From Trifolium pratense (Eukaryota; Streptophyta; Magnoliopsida; Fabales; Fabaceae), in assembly GCF_020283565.1 (NCBI RefSeq), contig NC_060065.1, positions 18,824,866 to 18,888,865 of the forward strand: a DNA stretch of 64,000 nt, written 5' to 3'. The notes beneath the pieces are model-generated. The model was not told the origin of the DNA, did not search any database, and saw nothing but the letters and a program-made list of their open reading frames with translations. This document shows positions 14,001-25,489 of this stretch, piece by piece (the first letter of the stretch is position 1; each line of letters opens with the position of its first letter). The position numbers and the translations under genes are program-made.

Positions 14001-16438
14001 TAGAGATGTATGAACAAATTTAGCAGTAAAGCTTGTGGATGGATTGTCTGAATAGCCAGCTGCTGGCAACATCTGCACCAAAAATAGCATAAGGTTATAA
14101 CATAAGTAAAGAAAAATATCAAAAAATTACCTAGTTGTGTTACTGGAATTGAGGAAAATAGCATTTTCATATTTATTCTTAAAGACACAATATAAAAGCA
14201 TTCATGTGTCAGTTACCTAAATGCTTGAACTTTTGGGACAGTTAGTTCTTAATATGGCATTGGAGCCTCATTGACTAGTGGTCTACTGTTCAACCATTTC
14301 TAACCCCATTGTTTTAAAAAGTTAAATTTCAATGAAAGGTTGGTGGTGGATCAATGCACGGGACACTTCCATGAGAGAACGTGTTGAGAACGTGTTAAAA
14401 TATATAATATAAAAACCATTTGTGTGAACTCATCTTGACATGACATTTAAGGTTTTTGATAGTTGTTTCATTACACTAAATAAATAGAAAGCAAAACACA
14501 AAAGAGAAGCTCACTCACATCAATCGCCGCTGCCGGCGTAGGTTGCAGTACTGTCCTATCTCTTGAATCACGCTGCGACATGCGAATCTGAAGGAAGATT
14601 CAGATTAGCCATGAATTTCCAAGGGGGAATACACGCGGATGGAGATTTCCAACTTAACTGTGATTCAATTATTAAAGCAGTAATCATTACCTGCATATAG
14701 CGCACAACTGTGCTCGTATAATCAACTGCCTTCCGTTGAGTGAGCTTTCTCATTCTTTTTGCACCATGGATATCATTATGAACTGTAAGTAAAACCATTC
14801 GCTATTTAATTAAAATAGTCACAATATCCCAAACTATAAAAGTTCAACAAATTTAGCTAAGCTTATAGAAAATGAGGAACATATATTAATATTAATGCTT
14901 TGAACTAAAAGTGAGGGCAGAGACATTTTTCTAACATATCAAGATCTATCTCATACATTCGGTAGAAGTTAATTTTGTTCTGAATAAATAAAATAATAAT
15001 TATTGAGGGGGGAAAAGTAGCAAAATCAAATATGGCTTATCCTCCGAAAGAGAGGAAACAAATATGTATTCAAAAGCAAAAGTTCAACAAAGTAGCCTGT
15101 CATGTCCATTGAACTCAATGCCTACGGAAAAAAATACTCATAAGCAAAGGACTGTACAAAAACACATTACTATTTTAAGCAAGGAAAATAAGGTTGCAAA
15201 GCATGACTCCTACTAAACCACGTGCATTAAATTATGGCAAAAATTCGACAAACTACATGTACGGCGGGTTTTAGGGAGCTTAAAAAGTTAAAACCTGTCA
15301 CTCTTTGAGGTCATCTTCAACCATCTAAGGCACGCTTATACTATCGTTTTCTTAGCATGTGCTACTCCAATTTTTTCCCTAACACCTGTCCGTTCCTTAT
15401 CTTATCTTTCCCTAGAATAATCCACCTCTGCATTCTCATCACAGCAATACTTATCCTTTTGCTCTCGTCACTAATCCACTGCCAAACAGTTCACTCCCAC
15501 CATAGAGCATCGCCATTCATATATCCTGTCCAGAATAATTTTCCTTTGTTTTGATAAATAACTTGTTATCACAAATTACACCTAAAGCATTTTCCTAGTT
15601 CAATCACCCAAATTGAATTCTACACATAATAACACCCCCTTAATCACCCCCATTATTTTGTAAGTTATATACATCATACCTAAACATCCAACTTGTGGGA
15701 CAGCACTACCCAAAGCAAAGCTCACCTCTACAATACTCCTGACTCAAATCTTACTAAAATCGTATCCCATCTACTCGATCCGTCTTACTAAGTCTACCAA
15801 TTAACTGAAAACCATTTAATCGCAAACTTTCTGTCCTCAAATCAAGTTCATAACAAATTCAATACTTCACTCCACTCATCAAATAGGACAAAGTCATCCA
15901 AAAAAATCAAGACACTACTCTCGGATGTATACTATGAAGTATGTGCAATACTAAATCAATCAAATATTTATTTTAAATTAATAAATAAATAATAAAAAAT
16001 TACAAACATATACACACGAGAGCAATGTATAAGCAATTACAAAAAACAACCATACGAACTAAAAATCGATACAGAAACAAACAAGTATATATGTTCTTAT
16101 ATTCAATTCAATTTCATTCACTTGACAATAATAAAAATAACAATCAAAATCAAAATCGAACCATCGTAATGAGGAGGAGGACCAGGGGGACCACCAGGTC
16201 CAGGATGGTGAAACTCAGGGGCGAGGTTAGTGGACGAAGCAGAAGGCTGTCGCATCATAGGCGGAGGCTGCTGAGGCATCGGCGGCGGAGGTCCACGGTG
16301 GAATTCGGGACCTGGCTGTTGTTGCTGATGGTGAAAATGTTGCTGCTGTTGTTGCTGTTGCTGTTGCTGTTGTTGTTGTTGATGTTGCTGTTGAAACTGG
16401 TGCTGGTGCTGAGGGTTATGAGGGTCATTGTACATCAT
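2024..16438 (-). CDS. FY: FY-type WD40 pre-mRNA 3'-end processing protein (WDR33/Pfs2 homologue), 18 exons
   Basis: Exons (minus strand): 16438-16162, 14782-14691, 14587-14519, 14072-13968, 12105-12010, 11925-11843, 11715-11644, 11560-11463, 11091-11032, 10943-10883, 10807-10720, 8987-8924, 7440-7362, 6281-6192, 4840-4755, 4038-3545, 2964-2737, 2092-2024. All introns are GT-AG, phases agree, and the total is 2211 nt, or 736 residues. Order: His/Gln-rich N-terminus with 14 consecutive Gln (20-33); conserved [18 protein letters not shown] block (~98-115); seven WD40 repeats (~165-460) with several WD-type dipeptides (KYW, VWD, LWD, FHW); then a Pro/Gly/Met/Gln-rich tail with PPLPP at 545-549. 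Known for the family: FY is the plant subunit of CPSF that helps recognise the poly(A) signal and, through PPLP motifs, binds the WW domain of FCA to promote flowering. The start ATG is the first in frame, just after a leader. Introns carry several transposons. The exon 8 acceptor was placed after AAACAG to keep the conserved SFC(R/K)TD segment. Confidence 0.93.
2291..2595. mobile_element. Stowaway-type MITE in the last FY intron (305 bp)
   Basis: Ends are CCCCCTCCGTCCCACA and the inverse TGTGGGATGGATGGAG. The TA dinucleotide flanks both sides (2289-2290, 2596-2597), as expected for Tc1/mariner-derived Stowaway MITEs. It lies between FY exons 17 and 18. A second family member is at 18454-18712. 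Confidence 0.85.
7570..7855. mobile_element. Possible MITE in FY intron between exons 12 and 13
   Basis: Left end ACCAATCAGTCCCTGAAATT is roughly the inverse of the right end GGGGACTAAATTAGTGATT, with internal mirrored phrases (TTTCGAAATGATCA / TGATCATTTTGAAATTT). No clear target duplication was found, so borders are approximate. Confidence 0.4.
9367..10633. mobile_element. PIF/Harbinger-type non-autonomous element in FY intron 11 (1267 bp)
   Basis: Terminal inverted repeats GGCCCCGTTCGTGGTTG and CAACCACCCCAAACGGGACC, flanked by the 3-bp duplication TTA (9364-9366, 10634-10636). Subterminal tracts rich in TTTTCAAAAACCAAAA are mirrored on the two sides. No transposase frame is visible. Inside is a GC-richer tandem duplication (10088-10476) that makes spurious open frames on both strands. 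Confidence 0.85.
10088..10476. repeat. Tandem duplication (~205 + ~184 bp) inside the intronic Harbinger element
   Basis: Two copies start with ATGTAAAAGAGGAACAAGG (10088 and 10293) and each contains GAACCATGGGGTAGGGATG and GAGGATGAAGGCACGC. The second copy lacks part of the GC-rich ACGGTGACGGCGCCGG section. The open frames here are by-products of the repeat. Confidence 0.8.
13673..13800 (-). mobile_element. RTE-type LINE 3' end remnant in FY intron 4
   Basis: On the plus strand it reads AACCAAGCCTTATCCCACTA, AGTGGGACCGG.., then ATTAAACGCCGCC. This matches from memory a very common plant LINE 3' end motif, read on the minus strand (..CCCACTTAGTGGGATAAGGC). A second stretch with similar style lies at 15260-15870 in FY intron 1 and may be a decayed body of the same family; that one is less certain. 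Confidence 0.45.
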
Positions 16439-17170
16439 TGTAAGGAACTATGGTGTGAGAAGAATGGAGATTTGGAATTGCAGAGAAAAGTGAGGAAAAC
16501 CCTAAACCCCAAATTCTGGTCGGGACTGAGGCAGAACGATGAAAGCGGAGCGGGAAGAAAAGAGGGACAGAGAAAAAAAAATTAACTGCAAACGACGGCG
16601 TTTTATCAAATTTTGCTTGTTTTTGTCTTGTATAATATTTTTTTACTATTAACTCTCTCATTCCTTTGGTAAAATATAAAATCTCTAATCTTTTAATTAA
16701 AAAAAAATCTTGAATAAAAGACATTGGGTTTAATTGGCTAATAGATTCAGTTCGATTCCTAATGAAAATGATTATTAATTTTATTTTAATTATTTCACGG
16801 TCGAATTTTGATTATCGAGACCTCCTTCCACTAAGAGTTGGAGAGCTGATGCCAAAAAAAACATCTCATTTCAAATGACTCATAATTTGAAATTCTAAAG
16901 TATGACTATATCCAAAAAAAATAATCTAACAAATAATTGAATTCAGATTTATTTATTTTTTAAAGCAATTGAATTTGGATTTTATCTAATAATTTGTCTT
17001 ATAGTTGGTCAAATTACTTGGTATTTTTTGTAAAATATGTTTTGCGAAAATTTATTTTATATATTTAAAACTATATTATATAATCTTTTAAGAATAGTAA
17101 ATTAGTTATTATATTAGTAATATATTATTTAGAAGATTATACACTTCCTCCTAATAAAATGAATCTCAAG
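16439..17170. other. FY leader and probable promoter region
   Basis: Directly upstream (minus strand) of the FY start. The first ~150 bp are GC-richer and probably hold the 5'UTR; beyond ~16620 the DNA becomes very AT-rich. No other gene is visible. Confidence 0.4.
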
Positions 17171-17174
17171 TATC

Positions 17175-17395
17175 ACTAAGTAGGGTCGAATCCTCCGCCC
17201 AGCATGCCCGGGTACGTGCTCGGGCTCAGCCCAATCCAGGTTTAACATTATTCCGGGCTTTGCCACTGCCAATAAGTAATACCTATCCAAAGCCACTTCA
17301 GGCCATCTTGGTATATCTCAAAAAGCTTCCTCGCTTTCTTGAACGAAAGGTTCTTGTGTCTTAGCCACCTTCCTCAAGACGTGAAATAAATGAAA
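17175..17395 (-). other. Coding-like fragment of unknown origin
   Basis: GC-richer than its surroundings. Read on the minus strand it gives a short open stretch with HKNLSFKKARKLFEIYQD followed by GLKWLWIGITYWQWQ and then a stop. It looks like part of an exon but I do not recognise the protein, and no start or splice frame can be fixed. It could be a captured or decayed gene fragment. Confidence 0.25.
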
Positions 17396-17574
17396 AAACA
17401 GAATAGCAATAAGACAATTATCTACATATTTGCACTAAAACTGAAACTTGTATATGAGCCTAAGCAGTGGGTGCAATTGTGCAGGTATTGTTGCATCTAT
17501 AGACCTTATGCAAGTATACAGCAAACAGCTAACCAAACATTGTATGGCCTGTTTGGTGCGCCATATATAGAGAC

Positions 17575-18080
17575 GGACATAAGTTATGGTGCATAAGCCT
17601 TGCTTATGCACACCATGCATAAATAACTTAGATTGCTTAGCGCGCCCCCCAGTTTGCTTAATGCACCCCCCATATTGCTTAGCGCAGCCCCCAGATTGCT
17701 TAGCGCCCCCCATTTTGCTTAGCGCACCCCCCAAATCGCTAAGCGCGCCCCCACCCCCAACATAAATAACACACAAAACCATTCCACAAGCAGAATGGTT
17801 TTGGATTACAACCCTCTAAAACCATTCGACGGTAAAAATGGTTTTGACATTATAAGTACATTTAATGTGAAACCATTCCACAACAAAAATGGTTTTGAGG
17901 GGCGCGCGAGAAAATTTGGGTGGTGCGTGGAGAAAAAATTGGGGGCGCGCGAGAAAATCTGGGGTGCGCTAAGTATAGGGGGGCGCTAAGCAATTTGGGG
18001 GGTGCGTTAAGCAATTTTCATTATTTATGCATGGTGCATCAGGAAAAAACTTATGCATCATAACCACTCTCAGAGACAGG
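17575..18080. mobile_element. Foldback-like element with short tandem and palindromic repeats
   Basis: Outer inverted arms: GTTATGGTGCATAAG.. with CACCATGCATAAATAA on the left, and the inverse TTATTTATGCATGGTGCATC.. CATCATAAC on the right. Inside each arm are tandem ~22-bp units of the type TTGCTTAGCGCGCCCCCCA (left 17630-17760) and the inverse GGGGCGCTAAGCAA (right 17940-18020). The core (17780-17900) has three imperfect palindromes of the form AAACCATTC..GAATGGTTTT. The same core palindrome builds the arrays of the 4.1-kb element at 44.2-48.3 kb. Exact borders are uncertain. Confidence 0.7.
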
Positions 18081-18453
18081 ATATGATACAACATTTTTAG
18101 CCTAGTTAAATTTCTTGTTTGGTGCAGCAACAGAAAAAGATAAACTAAACCGATACTAATCTTATCATTCACCCTTTGTTATTTTATTCCTTATTTTAGG
18201 CTAGGTTAGCAACTTGATAACATAAGAATATCACGTATATGTTTTCTATTATTCAAAGACCCTTCTTCGACTCTCTGTAACGGCTTCAAGTGACCATTTT
18301 TGTGTTTTCTATTTTTGCAATTTCACTTCATATTCCCTTCCATTTCTCCTAATCTCTTATGGACCTGTTTTTATCCCTATTTTTTTTTAATGGATATCAT
18401 GTCTAGTACTACAAATCGGTGCTTTGATTCTAATTTTTCTAACACGTGTACTA

Positions 18454-18712
18454 CTCCCTCCGTCCCAAAAAGAATGACCCATTTTGAATATATGCACTAT
18501 TCATATATATTGTTTTGACCATATTTTTCTACTAATAAATAAAAATAAATATTAACATATAAGATGTTGTTAGATTCGTCTCGATGAGTATTTTCAAAAT
18601 ATCAATTTTTTATAATTTTTACTATTATACAATTAAAGATATTAGTCGCCAAAGTTATGCATTGGCATGCGTGTTTCGGTCAACTGGATCATTCTTTTTG
18701 GGACGGAGGGAG
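18454..18712. mobile_element. Stowaway-type MITE (259 bp)
   Basis: Ends CTCCCTCCGTCCCAAAAAG and CTTTTTGGGACGGAGGGAG are perfect inverses, flanked by TA on both sides (18452-18453, 18713-18714). No coding capacity. Confidence 0.92.
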
Positions 18713-18940
18713 TATAATAATGAAAGACCCAACGTGCCTTTCTATATAAAAAAAAGTGCTATAAAGAGGATGGAGCGGAAACAATGTGCTATGAAGAGGA
18801 CAGTGGCGATCTGGCAGAAACAACGAAACTCATTTTGTGTTTTATTTTCTATTCAATTGTAGCATATTATTTTGTTTTCTTGACAATAAACCATGATTTG
18901 AATTATGAACCCATTTTTATTCTTCGTATATAATAAAAAA

Positions 18941-19257
18941 TGCTTAATTGCATATTTTGTCTCTTATGTTTATTTTAGGTTTTAATTTGGTCTCTTATGT
19001 TTAAAGAGTTTTAAGTTGGTCCTTTTCGTCAATTTTTTGTTTAAATCATCAACTTATCTAATGAATTTGCGTACGTAGGCCACTTAGGAGAGTACTATGT
19101 GGAAATTTTAGAAGAAAATAACTCAAAATTTAACAAAATGTTTGAAAAAATTAACTCAAAATTTAACGAAAATAACAAACTTATGTTAAGATCAATAACA
19201 TAAGGGACCAAAATGAAACCTAAAATAAACATAAGGGACTAAATATGCAATTAAGCC
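18941..19257. mobile_element. Mutator-like MITE, copy 2 (317 bp)
   Basis: Ends TGCTTAATTGCATATTTTG and the inverse AAATATGCAATTAAGCC, flanked by the 9-bp duplication AATAAAAAA (18932-18940, 19258-19266). Same family as 591-934: both carry the TTTATTTTAG / CTAAAATAAAC phrase and a mirrored GTCAATTTTTT / AAAAATTAACTC zone. Confidence 0.82.
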
Positions 19258-19452
19258 AATAAAAAATTGTTGTTTGTTTAGTTTTATATTTTTGTCAATG
19301 ATTTAATTATATGAAATTATTTCATTACTTATTGTATTGTTTTTTTATGTCAAATAAAAATATAAAAATTGTGTCAAAGACAAAAAAATTAAAATATTCA
19401 GAAAATTGAAAAATTTCTATATATTTTTCACAAAGATAATTTTGTTATTTAA

Positions 19453-19454
<2 letters not shown>

Positions 19455-19517
<63 letters not shown>
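19455..19517. repeat. (AT)n microsatellite
   Basis: About 63 bp of uninterrupted TA dinucleotides, followed by AT-rich sequence with mirrored ATGATATCAT motifs. Confidence 0.97.
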
Positions 19518-19519
<2 letters not shown>

Positions 19520-19520
<1 letters not shown>

Positions 19521-20480
19521 TAATATCGATATCATGTGTAAACCAAACACATGAAATGATAAAATAATAATGATATCATATTTTTTATCATTTATCCGCC
19601 AAACACGTGATAGTATAAGTGATTATCTTATCATGTTCTTATTCAATTTCTTATCATATCCCGACTTTATCATATCAAGCACACCAATCAAGCCCTTAGG
19701 GTTTTTAAAGTTATAAGAAAGTTTAACAAGAGTTTCGAAATCAAAGTTGGAAGTGTCTTATGTTGCATTCAACTTTACCCGTTTGTGCATGGTAGACTTG
19801 GCCATGTTTGTAATTGATATGTGGTGTCATGACATTTGTGAGCAAAGTTAAATCTTGAGGTGTATCTTGACAACGTAAGAATATGAAATGGCAAATAAGT
19901 CGTTCTTATGTCTAGGTTGGCTTAATTCATTTCACTTCAGTTTAATCATGTTTGTTTCCTACTATGACCCTAACTTATGTCTAAGTCATTAGGTAAGAGT
20001 CATTGTTCATCCTTTAGTTAACTATATTAGTTCTCAAAATTCATTTATTACTAGATGTCTAATAATAATAAACTCGTGTTCCAATCTAGCTAAGTTGGTT
20101 AATCCTAGATTCAAACATATATCATGAAATCATAAGAACTAAAAATGCATAAACCACACAATCATATTACATGAATAACATTAGACTATTATTAACTTCA
20201 TATCATTCCAACAATAAGAGTTTTAGCTCATAATGAGTTTGACATAACATACAACCAAGATTTATACATTAAATTTGTTAAGAAATATAAACCTAAGAAG
20301 CATAATGTTAAAGTACAAAAGTAAGTATTTGTATTATCGTATCCACATGAACTAGTGAGCTATCAATGCCATTCAACAATTAATATGATCTTAAGTTAAG
20401 GGTTTCAAAGATGTTTGTTTGCTAAAATTAAGAGAATAAAATAGCCGTAAAGGTTAAGTAAATTGACAGAGAGATTGAAT
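19520..20480. other. Intergenic DNA, MITE-like stretch then nothing recognised
   Basis: 19540-19690 holds phrases such as GATATCATGTG, CCAAACACATGA and CTTATCATGTTC that resemble a decayed MITE. The rest has no coding frame or repeat I can name. Confidence 0.35.
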
Positions 20481-20579
20481 TGCTGGGATTAGACTTAATT
20501 GACTCATTCGTACATATTTCTTTGATCATTTATATAGGTTTTAGCCATTTATCAATATTATCATATGTTGCTCATCATA

Positions 20580-22553
20580 CGTTTCTGTCCCTTGGAAAGC
20601 GTAGGAAAAGGGCAAAGAAAGAAAAACACATCGAGAAGGACAAAGAAAAGAGGTTAAACGCTCTCAAAGCCTCATCCTTTAATTCCAAGAGTAGAGAGCA
20701 CAAAGATAGTAGTTCAAGTGAGCAAGATATGGATGATGAATTTGTTCGAAGATATAGCAAGTACATCAAGCGAAATGGTGTGAAGTATTCAGACAAAAAC
20801 CTCATCAACTTCTGAAACAAAACCAATAATAAGGGTAAAGAAGAAAGATACAAGGAAAATAAGCCTAAGGGTGCGTTTGATTTGCAAAAGTATAGTTACT
20901 GGACAGAACAATACAGAATAAGTGACTGAGTTACAGGACAACTTTTTGTACTGTACTCTGTTTAATGATTAATGCAAGGACAATCAATTTTGTATTGTAC
21001 CTTGTTTGATATATTAAGCACCAGACAAAATAATACAAAATTTACTGTAATGCCCTTTTTTATGTAAAGGATTGATTTTACATTGTATAAAGCCACAAAA
21101 CAAAATTTTGAAGATATAAAAATATTTTATTTATTATTTCAATAAAATAACAATTATTTAAACAATTAGATTATAAAAAAAATAAATTCCATTCTCTTAG
21201 TCCAACGCTTATGTTACTTGAAATTTGGCAGCTTTATGATTACAACCCCTTGATTCACACAATTTATTTGAGAATTGGGAATACATATATGTCGTAAATT
21301 TTTATTATTTTGGTTGGAAAAAACCATAAAAATTGACTCTGATGGATATGGCTCTTCTCTAATCTGTATAAAATCGTTGCTTTGTGTTTCCAGAAATACA
21401 TGAACCGTTCAATTCTCTGACCAATTTGGAAGAAGTTTGGGTAGGACTGTAGGAGATGAATTGAATATGAAAAGCCATCATGAATAGCGCGTGTGAGCGA
21501 TTCGTGAATTTCACGAGAAATATTAAAAGAAAAGGAATCCAAAAACTTACATGATAAAGATGAGAGATGATTTACAAAAATTGCAGCGTGAGTAAACTGT
21601 AAAATAGTGAACTAACAGGTTTGCAAAATAAGCTAAGAAAAAATCTAGGGATAAAACTGTATTTTTCATTTATTTGTCCGCTGGACAAAAAGTTGTCCCC
21701 CATTGTAGTGGGTAACAAAAAAGTGGATAGTTGTCCTATCCTCCGTGTCATTTTTTGTGCTGTCCTTTTTTTCTTTTTTAAATCAAACGTTGGACAACTA
21801 CTTTTGTTTTGTCTTGTTCCTTATTTTTTACAAATCAAACGCACCCTAAGGATCTTTACTTTGTGTGGAAAGTCGGGTCACTACAAGTCGGATTGTCCAA
21901 ACCTCAAGAACAAGGGTAATATAAAGGAAAATCTTCTCAGCTCACAATTCCATTTCTGGTTTGAGTAGAAGAGTTTAATTACATTGCTTGGGGTAGCTCA
22001 AGTGAATCATATAATGCTGAAAGCTCAAGTCAATAGGAGGAAGAAGTAGCAAATATTTGCTACATGGTCAAATATCACCACAAAAAGAAGGTAAACACCT
22101 TTGAGTCAAACTTTTTTAGTTAACCTTCTTATGAAGATCTTCAAAACGCTTTTGAAAGACTACATGGTGAAGCAATTGATGCTTTTAAGAACTTGGCTCC
22201 CAAAAGGAAATTAATATCCTATTTGAAGGTCTTAGAAACTAAACATCAACTAGAAAAATAAACCAAAAAAATAAATAAATAAATATCAACTAGAAACATT
22301 AAAGTTATCCATGGTAGATAAACCAAAAGAGATTGTTGAAGATATTAAACCTTCATTGTTTGGACGTGAAACTTGTCACATTTGGCAAGGAGAGGCGAGA
22401 ACCCTCCAAGCCAAATTAGACACGGTATTACAACCGAAAGTTACTTTTGTGATTGATCCTAAAAAAAATTACAAGCCTTTAAATAGGCCGTATAAGAAAT
22501 ATAACTTTGTCGAAAAGATAGATCACAAAAATAACAATCTAAGAGAAATATAA
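20580..22553 (+). pseudogene. Decayed copia-type gag region (zinc-knuckle remnant), split by a MITE
   Basis: Before the insertion the frame is Lys/Glu-rich (RRKRAKKEKHIEKDKEKR; DEFVRRYSKYIKRNG). After it a damaged zinc knuckle reads LCGKSGHYKSDC, where the CX4HX4C half is intact but the first Cys is absent. Further on come phrases typical of the gag C-terminal coiled region and spacer of plant copia elements (YEDLQNAFERLHGEAIDAF; LQPKVTFVIDPKKNYKPL). Stops and frame changes separate the pieces, and no pol follows. Non-functional remnant. Confidence 0.65.
20869..21846. mobile_element. PIF/Harbinger-type non-autonomous element inside the gag remnant (978 bp)
   Basis: Perfect inverted ends GGGTGCGTTTGATTTG and CAAATCAAACGCACCC, with 3-bp TSD TAA on both sides (20866-20868, 21847-21849). 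Subterminal repeats mention GGACAG / CTGTCC and GTACTGTACT. No transposase frame is seen; the open frames at 21264-21542 and 21621-21968 are incidental. Confidence 0.9.
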
Positions 22554-22559
22554 AAGCCA

Positions 22560-23090
22560 AAACAAATGAATTATGAGCTGTCAATACAACCCTCTATGTT
22601 AAGAGTTATTTAGATCATTTTGTAGATCAACTAAATTTGTCTTGATTACAACTTTGATTGATAAATGATTTTCATTGTATATCCTCTCTCAAAAAGTTAG
22701 AAATCCTAAGACCATGACTTTGTAACCTGCCCGGTAGTAGCAACAACTTGTTAAGCAAACAAGGAAGTTCAGTTCTCCTTGGGAGGCAAGGAAAGTCTCT
22801 TGTGAGGCGGGAAGTCCTAAGTTAGAGGGCAATAGAAAAATATAAAATAAAAGAAAAGTAAAGAAAATTTCGAATAAAATTGCTAGAACTTTGGAATAGA
22901 TATATAATTACAAGAGTGAAATATTATTTTTACTTTAGCCCGCGGTCTTATTTATAGCCTAGAAGATTATCAATTTTGCTTCATTCATTAGCCCCTAAAG
23001 CATTATTATAGCATAATTAAATACATTAAAACATGAAATCAAGAGACGAAAATCGATTTGTTTTGTCAAAACATTTAAAACTGTAAGTGC

Positions 23091-23156
<66 letters not shown>

Positions 23157-23498
23157 GTCAGGATCAAATGACGCCAACTAGTTTGACACCAAGTGTTACA
23201 CCTCTTAACAACGTTTTAACCGATATAAATTTTATAAAATTCACGGTTGGATTGAAAGTTTATATCATATAGATCATTTATGTAAAACTTAAGACAAATC
23301 CAAAATCATTTGATATGTTATTGACATACATCAAAATTAACGGTTTGCCTTTTTTTATACGCCGTTAATCTCATCGCACCACCATCCATCTCGGCTACAT
23401 GGGGACCGGTTGTGGAGCAAGAGGCGGCGCAGTGTAACGTGGAGGCCGAAAGCAGTGGGGTTGCAGATGGTGCAGTGGCTATAGAGGTGGAGTACGGA
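22560..23498. other. Intergenic DNA with (AT)n run and possible MITE arm
   Basis: 23104-23154 is an (AT)n microsatellite. It is followed by a GGGTCAGGATCAAATGACG phrase that looks like the end of a legume MITE. A GC-rich 23385-23498 segment continues beyond the CACTA insertion at 27710-27770, so it is the interrupted target. Confidence 0.4.
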
Positions 23499-24631
23499 CA
23501 CTAGTACAAATATGACATATTACACATCATGTTTACATCTGACGAGCATATGTCAGATGTAAAACGCTATATGGAGTAGTCTTTTCATCTGGCTTCAATG
23601 TCCACAGATGTGAAAAATAAATAGACAAGACTTTTTACATCTGGCTTCAATGTACCAGAAGCATAACTAAACGCGGTGGCAATCTTGTAATTATGGAAAC
23701 AATATATAAGTCAATTAAGAGTAAAAAAAATAAATAAAAAAAAGACGTATTCGTTCAACTCAGAGTGAACCCGCTGCTCTCACGATGAACCCTAAACTAT
23801 CTAACGCTAAATTCAACTTCTCTCTCACTCGATTCAATCGTTCATCACGATCTCAAATTCCCTCTCATCTCTCACAATTGAACTCGTCCTCTCTCTCTCT
23901 CACTCGAAATTGAACCATCTCTCACGATGAAACCCTAATATTCTCAGGCGAAATTGAACAATCTCTCACTCGAACCTGGCCTCTCTCTCTCTCACACTCG
24001 TTCTCTCGAACTCCTCATCTCAGATTCGCCAAAACTTCATCGCCTTCTTCAGGTTCTCAAGATTCGTTCAAGCTTCAGGTTCAACATTCACTAAACTTGT
24101 GTTTTTTGACATGATTAGTGTTTGAGTTAATTTGATTTTGGATTAAAATTTGAATGAGAAGTTATTTTGTAGTTTGTGCTAATTAGGATTTTGATTTTGT
24201 AGTTTGACCTAATTAGGATTTTGTTGTTTTAGGTTATTTAATGGACTTGTTGATATTTTTCTATTTTCTTAGTTGTTTTGATTTTGGAGTTGAAATTGTG
24301 GTTGTGTTGTTTTAGCATGCTTAGTGTTTGAGTTAATTTGATTTTGGATTAATGAGTTTTAGGTTTTATAATCCTTTCATTCTTATTCAGATGAAATTGA
24401 TGATGGATTCTATTATGAAATTTTCACAAATTACACTCAACAACTTGTTTATGTTTTTAATTTTTATTTCATTTAAAGTTTGTGATTTTTTTCAGGTTCA
24501 TGTTTATAATGTACCAATTTACTTGTTCAAATGTCAATTTTAAGTTTGTGATTTTTATCTTCCATTATCATGTAGTCCATTTGTTACAACTATTTACATT
24601 TACTTGTTAAAATTTTATTATTCTATAACAG

Positions 24632-24721
24632 GACTCCATGGTATGGGTGGAAGCTTTGTTACCATTCGAAAATGGGGACCTTCTCAGCACCATTCACCAG
24701 GTTGGAATGGTTGAGAAAACT
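24632..24721 (+). pseudogene. Captured exon of an HflX-type GTPase gene
   Basis: A 30-codon open segment is bounded by a clean acceptor (CTATAACAG) and donor (GTAAGT). It reads DSMVWVEALLPFENGD followed by LLSTIHQVGMVEKT. This matches, from memory, the region after the G domain of plant chloroplast-type HflX GTPases. One exon only; not a functional gene. Confidence 0.7.
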
Positions 24722-25289
24722 GTAAGTAAATACCCCTGTCCATCTATCAATTGCTACCTGTTGATCATAGTCTGGCATATTATACATTGTTTAGTATATT
24801 GTGCTTTCCTCCTCGTTATGTTTTTAATTTTTATTTCATTTAAAGTTTGTGATTTTCTATTATGTACCATTTAAAGTTTGCCATCAGGCCTATGAGTACT
24901 TTGCATACTTAGCTTGTTTATTCAATGCATAAGTTGTTTTGATCAATTTATGTTTGAATTATTGTTTTGTTTTATCATATAGCATTATAGTAAGTGAAGA
25001 TGATGTTCATTCCATCTGTGTCAAGGCATAATATTATCCATGTCTGCATGTAGTTGAAGTTATGCAGTTTGCTAGAGTAATCTTATTATCGATCTTGTGT
25101 TGGGTGGTTTGTTCTTCAATACACTATATGCAGGCTATTTTCTCTTTTCATTCTTTAGCTTCGAAGAATAATGCAATTTTGGGTTTCATTGTTTTTCACT
25201 CTGTGATCAATTTTGCAGAACAAAGATTGGCCTTTTGGATTTCTTGTTTTTCTTCTATTGACTATTTTTTATTTTGATTGTTGATGATC

Positions 25290-25362
25290 ATCATGGAGAA
25301 TTATTCAAGAAGTGGTGGTGTTCATGATTTTACTATGGCTTCAAGAAAAGCTGAAGAAACAA
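25290..25362 (+). other. Exon-like segment in the CACTA element, unassigned
   Basis: Starts ATGGAGAATTATTC and encodes MENYSRSGGVHDFTMASRKA, then ends at a consensus donor (GTAAG). It could be a first coding exon from another captured gene. I do not recognise the source. Confidence 0.3.
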
Positions 25363-25489
25363 GTAAGTTTTAAATTTTCATTTTACTCCCAATTCATTCT
25401 TTTTTTTTTATTATAATGTTACAATGTTAATTTGAATTTCTAAACCCTGAATGATATGATGATCATGTGGATTTGTGGGTCTCGTGCAG

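Noticed and set aside
23087..23272. Open frame beginning with an Ile-Tyr run
   Set aside because: Translation of an (AT)n microsatellite.
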